A stretch of DNA of 64,000 nt, taken from JBMNPT01 sp050943735. GTDB lineage: Bacteria > Bacillota > Clostridia > Oscillospirales > RGIG577. This document shows, in pieces, positions 59,101 to 64,000 of this stretch. Each line of letters opens with the position of its first letter. Positions within the stretch are counted from its first letter, which is position 1. The notes beneath the pieces are model-generated. The model had not been told where the DNA came from. It saw only the letters and a program-made list of their open reading frames with translations, and searched no databases. Made by a program: the position numbers and the translations under genes. The stretch lies in assembly GCA_050943735.1 (NCBI GenBank), contig JBMNPT010000003.1, forward strand, positions 62,001-126,000, in the 5' to 3' direction.

Positions 59101-60472
59101 AGAAGGCAATGTATTCAAAGCAGGCACAATTGGTACACTGGCGGAAAAAACCGCCTACGGCTACGTGAAAAAATACCTGGACGAGCGGGGAAGAGTGGTC
59201 ACCAAGGCAGAGGAAAACCGCCTGACGCTGGGCTGTACCGGCATCAAGCGGACCACCGGCCAGCACCCGGGCGGCATTGTGGTGTGCCCCCGGGATCGGG
59301 AAATCTACGATTTTACACCGGTGCAGCACCCGGCCGATGATGTGGGCAGTGATCAGATCACCACCCACTTCGACTACCATTCCATCGACGGAAATCTGCT
59401 CAAACTGGACATTCTGGGACATGATGACCCCACTGTGATCCGTATGCTGGAGGATCTGATCAAAGTGGACCATCCCGAATTTGACGCCAAGCAGATTCCC
59501 CTGGACGACAAGGAAACCATGCGGATTTTTACCTCTGTGGAGCCGCTGGGGCTGGACCCGGAGGAAAATGATCCCATTTTGGGCAAGGTGGGTTCCTTTG
59601 CCATTCCGGAATTCGGGACCAAATTTGTTCGGGGCATGCTGGTGGACACCCAACCCACCAGTTTCATCGAGCTGGTCAACATTTCGGGCCTGTCCCATGG
59701 CACCGACGTGTGGCTGGGTAATGCCGCTGATCTAGTGCATCAACGGGGGTTCAAGCTGGACCAGTGTATCTGCTGCCGTGATGATATTATGATTTACCTC
59801 ATCCGAATGGGACTGGAACCCGGCGTGGCATTCAAAATCATGGAAAGTGTGCGAAAAGGCAAGGGGCTCAGCGATGAGTGGATTCAAACCATGAAGGAAC
59901 ACGATGTACCCCAGTGGTATATCGACTCCTGTCTGAAAATCAAATACATGTTCCCCAAAGCGCACGCAGTGGCCTATGTGACCATGGCGTACCGCATTGC
60001 CTACTGCAAGGTTCACTATCCAGAAGCCTTTTACTGTGCCTACTTTACCGTCCGCGCCGATGAGTTTGAAGCGGACTGCATGATCAATGGCATCGATGTG
60101 GTGCGTGCCAAGATTGATGAGATCAACCACAATCCGGAAGCCAGCAATAAGGAAAAAAATATGATCACCGTGCTGGAAGTGTGCTATGAGATGTACAAAC
60201 GAGGCTTTACCTTCTGTCCCATTGATCTGTACCGTTCGCATCCCACCAAGTTCCAGATCACGCCGGATGGAATTTTGCCTCCGCTCAACGCCATTGCAGG
60301 ATTGGGGGACAATGCGGCCAACAGCATTGCCGCCGCCCGGGAAGAAGAACCTTTTGCCACTCAGGAGGATCTGCGGCTGCGCGCCAAGGTGAGCAAAACC
60401 ATTCTGGAAGTCATGGACCAGATGGGAATTTTGGAAGGGATTCCCAAAACCAGCCAGCTCAGTTTGTTTTAA
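56141..60472 (+). CDS. polC: DNA polymerase III PolC-type alpha subunit
   Basis: The Gram-positive replicative polymerase, 1443 residues. Domains in order: N-terminal domain I, an OB fold (about 225-330), the PHP domain starting VELHLHTNMSAMDG near 340 and interrupted by a proofreading 3'-5' exonuclease with MFDLETTGLNPN (about 420-590), the rest of PHP (ATGDVHFLKPED), a zinc finger CPHYVCPQC...CPHCG, and the palm with catalytic PDIDLNFSGEYQ. Fingers and the C-terminal beta-clamp type end (SQLSLF) are complete. Starts after AGGAAAGG, 19 bases after ispG. Confidence 0.98.
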   Translation: MEPQALPALLEIFHLYQPDETTKEMLSHAQLTEAIAHTERRSIQLTLTFSDIIPSRILLYQVQDELTRLYQLSHFEIHTRYSNPDLLGEAYFQQLIPYAKREIPGANGFLDDAVFQWEEGILHISLQRGGESLLKLAKCDTKLAALIREEFGCQAQVCFDGQKELCISSEEYRQHAQMQQQLTQRLLRETPSSAQSGTAAVGKSGAAKGAAPAATDSPILLGREIRDAVTPMRDITQESGRVTVEGRVFALETREVSNGSAVVLGLDVTDEQSSLHLSRYFKKPDWEKVADRFKKGMYIAARGEIEYNKYDRDINMRLMDVNLRKAPVVEDTAEVKRVELHLHTNMSAMDGMNDVSDLVKQAIAWGHKAMAITDHGVVQSFPTAMKAAKGSDLKVIYGVEAYFIDDTVPCVYGHQDRNLRDEFIMFDLETTGLNPNLCAITEIGAVRVKNGEVVEEFDTFVDPEMPIPPEITKLTGISDEMVQGAPKVRQAIEMFYDFCGDAPLVAHNSPFDAGFMKVHSRRVGLDFPYTCLDTVALAKFLLPNQKKYKLDILAKELKLPPFNHHRACDDSRVLAGIFHAFVDMLDKEHNIHTLQEINIALSKGFDYKKPRTYHQIILVKNLVGLKNLYKLVSYAHLNYYYRRPRTPKSVLMQHREGLLIGSACDAGELYTAIREGRPEDEVENIAKFYDYLEIQPLGNVMYLVRENKVASVEELQAINRHICQLGEKLGKPVVATGDVHFLKPEDQAFRAILMAGQGFADADNQAPLYFRTTQDMLQEFAYLGEEKAYEVVVTNPGLIADMCEKISPISPDKCPPSLPNDKEDLERLSREKAYAIYGDPLPDIVKERMEKELHSIIGNGYAVMYMIAQKLVQKSLSDGYLVGSRGSVGSSFVAFLSGITEVNSLCPHYVCPQCKHSEFVTDGSYYTGVDMPDKDCPHCGTRMKKDGFDIPFETFLGFYGDKEPDIDLNFSGEYQARAHKYTGVLFGEGNVFKAGTIGTLAEKTAYGYVKKYLDERGRVVTKAEENRLTLGCTGIKRTTGQHPGGIVVCPRDREIYDFTPVQHPADDVGSDQITTHFDYHSIDGNLLKLDILGHDDPTVIRMLEDLIKVDHPEFDAKQIPLDDKETMRIFTSVEPLGLDPEENDPILGKVGSFAIPEFGTKFVRGMLVDTQPTSFIELVNISGLSHGTDVWLGNAADLVHQRGFKLDQCICCRDDIMIYLIRMGLEPGVAFKIMESVRKGKGLSDEWIQTMKEHDVPQWYIDSCLKIKYMFPKAHAVAYVTMAYRIAYCKVHYPEAFYCAYFTVRADEFEADCMINGIDVVRAKIDEINHNPEASNKEKNMITVLEVCYEMYKRGFTFCPIDLYRSHPTKFQITPDGILPPLNAIAGLGDNAANSIAAAREEEPFATQEDLRLRAKVSKTILEVMDQMGILEGIPKTSQLSLF

Positions 60473-60478
60473 GAGGAG

Positions 60479-60515
60479 AAAAGCAGTGCAGCCAAAAGGC
60501 AGGCACTGCTTTTTC
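60479..60515 (+). terminator. Terminator after polC
   Basis: AAAAGCAGTGC pairs with GCACTGCTTTT across a 13-base loop, followed by T. Confidence 0.92.
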
Positions 60516-60551
60516 CCAAACAAAATATTTTTCTTGATTTTTACGATATAT

Positions 60552-60560
60552 TGTGATAAT
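60552..60560 (+). promoter_or_regulatory. Extended -10 promoter of the histidine operon
   Basis: TGTGATAAT at 60552-60560 is an extended -10 (TG, one base, GATAAT); a -35 is weak (TTCTTG at 60531, spacer 18). hisZ starts 42 bases on. No T-box or His leader peptide is visible. Confidence 0.5.
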
Positions 60561-60602
60561 GTATTAGTGTGCTAAAGTAAAATAGAAAAGTAGGAGAGAA
60601 TT

Positions 60603-61808
60603 ATGCAAAAATGGTCTCAATATATTCCTGAGGGGATGAATGATTATCTGTATGCCAATCTCAAGCGGAAACGTCTCATTGAACAGGCCATTACCGGTGT
60701 GTTTGAAGAGCGGGGATACCTGGAAATTGAAACCCCTACGCTGGAATTTCTGGATGTATTCCGTTCGCTGGACAGTCATGTGCCGGATGAGGATATGTAT
60801 AAATTATTCGATGCCAAAGGGCGGATTTTGGCTCTGCGGCACGACATGACCACTCCCATTGCCCGGGTGGCAGCCACGAAACTCCGCCAGGAAGAGCGGC
60901 CCATCAAGCTGTACTACCGGCAAAATGTATACCGCAACAATGAATACCTGCATGGGCAGCGGGACGAGGTGACCCAGTGCGGCGTGGAAGTGCTGGGACT
61001 CTCCAACGATCGGGCGGATATGGATATTCTCATCACCGCCATCGAGGCGCTGAAGCAGGCCACCAGCCAGGGATTCAAAATCGAGTTGGGACACATCGGA
61101 TTTTTCAAGGCGCTGGCTTCCCAATTGCAGGCGGAACAGTCTCAGGTGGAGGCCATCCGACAGTGCATTGAAACCAAGAATTTCGCCCAGCTGGACAGCC
61201 TGCTGGACAATTTGCAGGACGATCCCCAGGTGATCGCTGCCATCCGGCAGCTGCCCCGTCTGTTTGGGGAACCGGATATACTGGACCGGGCAGCCTCTCT
61301 CACCCAAAGTGAGGAAGCACAGGCCATTTTGGCGGAACTGCGGCATATTGTAGAGGATCTGACCCAGCTGGGATACGGCGAATATCTGGCGGTGGATCTG
61401 GGCATGGTGCATCAGATTGGATATTACACCGGCCTGATTTTCCGGGGCTATCTGGATGGTTCAGGAGAAAATTGTCTGGCGGGTGGCCGGTATGACGGTC
61501 TCTCGGCCAATTTTGGCGGCGAACTTCCCTCCACCGGATTTGCCATCACCGTCAACAGCATCTTGGATACCCAGGAAAAAACCGACAGTATGGCGGCTGT
61601 TTCCATGGCGCCGGACAGTGTGGTGTTTTATGAGGAAGGCTGCATCGGCCAGGCCTATGCCATTTACCGCAACATCAAACAGATGGGACAGAGCTGTCAG
61701 ATCAGTCTGTATGCCACGCTGGAAGAAGCCAGACAACATGCGGTCAATCTTGGGGCCAAATATCTGTACCACGTGCAGCCGGGCAAGACCGAAATCATCA
61801 ATTTGTGA
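60603..61808 (+). CDS. hisZ: ATP phosphoribosyltransferase regulatory subunit
   Basis: HisZ, 401 residues, a histidyl-tRNA synthetase paralogue that forms a complex with short HisG and confers histidine feedback. It has the class II synthetase core: IPEGMNDYLYANLKRKRLIE, RHDMTTPIARVAATKLR and YYRQNVYRNNEYLHGQRDEV (read in parts), with ENCLAGGRYDGLSANFG late; no anticodon-binding domain follows. GTAGGAGAG precedes the ATG. First gene of the his operon. A full synthetase would have extra ATP-binding Arg residues and a longer C-terminus. Confidence 0.94.
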   Translation: MQKWSQYIPEGMNDYLYANLKRKRLIEQAITGVFEERGYLEIETPTLEFLDVFRSLDSHVPDEDMYKLFDAKGRILALRHDMTTPIARVAATKLRQEERPIKLYYRQNVYRNNEYLHGQRDEVTQCGVEVLGLSNDRADMDILITAIEALKQATSQGFKIELGHIGFFKALASQLQAEQSQVEAIRQCIETKNFAQLDSLLDNLQDDPQVIAAIRQLPRLFGEPDILDRAASLTQSEEAQAILAELRHIVEDLTQLGYGEYLAVDLGMVHQIGYYTGLIFRGYLDGSGENCLAGGRYDGLSANFGGELPSTGFAITVNSILDTQEKTDSMAAVSMAPDSVVFYEEGCIGQAYAIYRNIKQMGQSCQISLYATLEEARQHAVNLGAKYLYHVQPGKTEIINL

Positions 61809-61822
61809 GAGGGACAGACGAT

Positions 61823-62461
61823 ATGCAGACCATTAAAATGGCTCTGACCAAGGGCCGACTGGAAAAAAAGATCATTGAAATATTTGAGCGGATGGGTGTG
61901 GATGCCACACCGCTGCGTGAAAAGGGACGGAAGCTGATTTTTTCTCTGGCGGATGGACGATACGAAGTGGTGCTGGCCAAAGCGGCTGATGTGCTGACCT
62001 ACATCCAGCATGGTGTGTGCGATGTTGGCATCGTGGGCAAGGACACCATTTTGGAATACGGCGGAGAATATTACGAAGTGATGGATCTGCAGACCGGGAA
62101 ATGCCGGTTTGCGGTGGCCGGACGGCCTGGGACCGACCTGTATAGCGGCCACGACAAAAAAATCATCGCCACCAAGTATCCCCATGTGACCCATGACTAT
62201 TTTGCCAGCAAGGGTGTGGATGTGGAGATTATCAAAATTGAAGGCTCAGTGGAGCTGGCTCCACTGGTGCGGCTGAGCGATGCCATTGTGGACATTGTGG
62301 AGACCGGTTCCACTTTGAAGGAGAACGGTCTCACCGTACTGGAGGACATCTGTGACATTTCCGCTCGTATGATTGTCAACATTGCGGCCATGAAGCTCAA
62401 ACGTCAGGAGATCAACCAGCTGATCGAAGAGGTAAAACAGGGATTGGAGGACGGCACATGA
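61823..62461 (+). CDS. hisG: ATP phosphoribosyltransferase, short form
   Basis: HisG, 212 residues, first enzyme of histidine synthesis. The short form lacks the C-terminal ACT-like regulatory domain, matching the presence of HisZ upstream. MALTKGRLEKKIIEIFERMG at the N-terminus and the PRPP loop DIVETGSTLKENGL are present. GAGAGGGA at 61807-61814 supports ATG 61823 over a GTG at 61805 that overlaps the hisZ stop. Its stop overlaps hisD as ATGA. Confidence 0.97.
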   Translation: MQTIKMALTKGRLEKKIIEIFERMGVDATPLREKGRKLIFSLADGRYEVVLAKAADVLTYIQHGVCDVGIVGKDTILEYGGEYYEVMDLQTGKCRFAVAGRPGTDLYSGHDKKIIATKYPHVTHDYFASKGVDVEIIKIEGSVELAPLVRLSDAIVDIVETGSTLKENGLTVLEDICDISARMIVNIAAMKLKRQEINQLIEEVKQGLEDGT

Positions 62462-63753
62462 TACGGATCATTGAAGAAAAGGACAGCGCGCAGATCGATG
62501 CGCTGCTGGCTTCCCGGGCAGTGGGTGTCAATGCCGCTGTGACCGAAAGCGTACAGGAAATCATCCGTCAAGTGCAGCTGCGGGGCGATGAGGCAGTGGC
62601 TGACTTCACCCGAAAGTTTGACGGCGCCGCTCCCGATGCCTTGGAACTGACCTGGCAGGAGCGGGAAGAGGGAGCAGCCAAGGCTGATCCCCGCTTAGTG
62701 GAAGCCCTGGAGAGAGCAGCACAGAATATTCGCTCCTACCATGAAGAACAGCGTCAGCGCTCTTATATCATCACTCGTGAAAATGGGGCTATTATGGGTC
62801 AGCGGGTGCGGGCTCTTCGCCGGGTGGGACTGTATGTGCCCGGCGGTACCGCTTCCTATCCCTCTTCAGTGCTGATGAATGCCATTCCCGCCAAGGTGGC
62901 GGGGGTGCCGGAGCTCATTATGACCACTCCGCCGGGACCTGATGGCAGTATCGCTCCTCACATTTTAGCGGCAGCCAACATTGCCGGAGTGGATCGGATT
63001 TTCCGCATGGGCGGAGCACAGGCAGTGGCCGCTCTGGCTCTGGGAACCCAAACCGTCCCCCGGGTGGATAAAATTGTAGGCCCGGGCAATCAGTATGTGG
63101 CCACCGCCAAACGGCTGCTGTTCGGCACAGTGGACATCGACATGATCGCGGGGCCAAGTGAAATCCTCATCGTCTGCGACGGCAGTGCGGATCCCCGACT
63201 GGTGGCCGCCGACATGATGAGCCAGGCAGAACATGACCCCATGGCTTCCTCGGTGGTGGTGTGTGTTTCCCGTCAGCAGGCAGAGGAGATTGAAGCGGAA
63301 GTGCAGCGGCAGCTGGCCACTCTCAGCCGCCGGGAGATCATCACCCGGTCGCTGGAACAGTTTGGCGCGTTGGTGGTGTGTGATTCCATGGAACGGGCAC
63401 TGGAGATGGCCAACCGCATTGCTCCGGAACATCTGGAGCTGATGGTGGAGGAGCCCTTCCGGTATCTGGGACAGGTGGAAAACGCCGGTTCCGTCTTTTT
63501 GGGACATCACAGTCCCGAGCCGCTGGGCGATTATTTTGCCGGGCCCAACCATGTGCTGCCCACCAACGGCACAGCCCGTTTCTTCTCGCCCTTGTCGGTG
63601 GATACCTTCCTGAAAAAAAGCAGCTATCTCTGCTACACCCAGGAAGCTCTGGCGCAGGCCAGTGAGGACATTGTCACCCTGGCGCGCAGCGAAGGGCTGG
63701 ATGCCCACGCCAATTCCATTCTGGTACGGATGGAGAGAAAGGAGAACCCATGA
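62458..63753 (+). CDS. hisD: Histidinol dehydrogenase
   Basis: HisD, 431 residues, zinc enzyme performing the last two oxidations from histidinol to histidine. Motifs: LYVPGGTASYPSSVLMNAIP, GPGNQYVATAKRLLFG, DMIAGPSEILIV and AEHDPMASSV with the zinc-ligand region; the later HVLPTNGTARF contributes the active-site His. It overlaps hisG and hisC by four bases each. Confidence 0.98.
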   Translation: MIRIIEEKDSAQIDALLASRAVGVNAAVTESVQEIIRQVQLRGDEAVADFTRKFDGAAPDALELTWQEREEGAAKADPRLVEALERAAQNIRSYHEEQRQRSYIITRENGAIMGQRVRALRRVGLYVPGGTASYPSSVLMNAIPAKVAGVPELIMTTPPGPDGSIAPHILAAANIAGVDRIFRMGGAQAVAALALGTQTVPRVDKIVGPGNQYVATAKRLLFGTVDIDMIAGPSEILIVCDGSADPRLVAADMMSQAEHDPMASSVVVCVSRQQAEEIEAEVQRQLATLSRREIITRSLEQFGALVVCDSMERALEMANRIAPEHLELMVEEPFRYLGQVENAGSVFLGHHSPEPLGDYFAGPNHVLPTNGTARFFSPLSVDTFLKKSSYLCYTQEALAQASEDIVTLARSEGLDAHANSILVRMERKENP

Positions 63754-64000
63754 GTCGTTATGCCATTCCCCGGGTCCAAACACTGACCCCATATACCGCC
63801 AATCCCAATGTATATCCCGTCAAGCTGGACGCCAACGAGAGTGTGTATCCCATTGACGACGCACTTCGGCAAAAGGTGGCCCAGGCTCTGCTGGAAGACG
63901 GGCTCAACATCTATCCTGACCCCATGGCAGAGCAGCTGTGTCGTGCCTACGAACAGCTCATGGGCCTGCCGGCTGGCCGTACTGCTGCGGGCAACGGCTC
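63750..64000 (+). CDS. hisC: Histidinol-phosphate aminotransferase, cut by the window end
   Basis: The first 83 codons of an aminotransferase, open to the window edge. It starts with ATGA overlapping hisD, behind AGAAAGGAGAA. The reading MSRYAIPRVQTLTPYTANPN followed by VKLDANESVYPID and LNIYPDP matches the N-terminus of HisC-type fold I PLP enzymes (LDANENP...Y-PDP). The catalytic Lys and most of the protein lie outside the window. Confidence 0.9.
   Translation, partial: MSRYAIPRVQTLTPYTANPNVYPVKLDANESVYPIDDALRQKVAQALLEDGLNIYPDPMAEQLCRAYEQLMGLPAGRTAAGNG

Noticed and set aside
58013..59698. Long minus-strand open frame opposite polC
   Set aside because: Antisense shadow of PolC; composition is His/Gln/Arg-rich and no start signal is seen.
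1..64000. CRISPR arrays, tRNA/rRNA genes, insertion sequences, prophage or integrase genes
   Set aside because: Read for regular direct repeats, cloverleaf sequences and transposase or integrase motifs; none found.

Overview
The window reads as chromosomal DNA of a spore-forming, anaerobic, low-to-mid GC Gram-positive bacterium of the class Clostridia, most like the Ruminococcaceae/Oscillospiraceae gut lineage. Evidence: spoIVA and a ylmC/ymxH sporulation gene, PolC-type DNA polymerase III, strong AGGAGG ribosome sites, the rpsB-tsf-pyrH-frr-uppS-cdsA-dxr-rseP-ispG-polC chain typical of Clostridia, pyruvate formate-lyase under a ZTP-type riboswitch, PyrK/PyrDB-type dihydroorotate dehydrogenase, and a 2-hydroxyacyl-CoA-dehydratase-activase-like pair. 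No rRNA, tRNA, CRISPR array, insertion sequence or prophage was seen. Nearly all DNA is coding; genes are tightly packed, often with ATGA or GTGA stop/start overlaps, and most units end in clear hairpin terminators.

Layout. 1-6.25 kb: one operon with two zinc alcohol/polyol dehydrogenases, a TRAP transporter (DctP, DctQ, DctM) and a sugar-phosphate-isomerase-like TIM barrel, probably uptake and oxidation of a sugar acid or polyol. 6.3-7.8 kb: secreted SH3/NlpC-P60 cell-wall hydrolase. 7.9-13.6 kb: three-subunit molybdenum hydroxylase with a MocA-like nucleotidyltransferase, an unknown small protein and a two-gene chromate-type transporter. 13.6-17 kb: acetolactate synthase (ilvBN) and a membrane acyltransferase. 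17-19.1 kb (minus): MoxR ATPase and VWA protein. 19.2-24 kb: spoIVA, a YhcH-family protein, a DUF3842 protein and polyphosphate kinase. 24-28.4 kb: carAB. 28.4-32.8 kb (minus): an AEC carrier, and pflB-pflA behind a ZTP/pfl riboswitch. 32.8-36.1 kb: BlaI-type repressor, BlaR1-like M56 protein with a non-standard sensor region, and a small membrane protein.

36.2-45.8 kb: activase-like ATPase and partner, then pyrC, pyrF, a lone MGS-like domain protein, pyrK, pyrD and a histidine phosphatase. With carAB this supplies much of de novo pyrimidine synthesis (pyrB and pyrE are not in the window). 45.8-49.7 kb: a DMT exporter, ylmC, rpsB-tsf, and a small XRE regulator/membrane protein pair with its own inverted-repeat operator. 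49.7-60.5 kb: pyrH, frr, uppS, cdsA, dxr, rseP, ispG, polC (UMP phosphorylation, ribosome recycling, isoprenoid and phospholipid synthesis, replication). 60.5-64 kb: the start of a histidine operon, hisZ-hisG-hisD-hisC, with hisC cut by the window edge.

The main items for a second look are the ZTP-type riboswitch before pflB, two promoter-proximal terminators (before pyrK and dxr) that could be attenuators or small RNAs, the free-standing MGS-like domain in the pyrimidine cluster, a four-cysteine insertion in acetolactate synthase, the BlaI/M56 system lacking a recognisable beta-lactam sensor, and the split activase/dehydratase-like pair joined to pyrC. Nothing seen amounts to a clearly new defence or mobile system.
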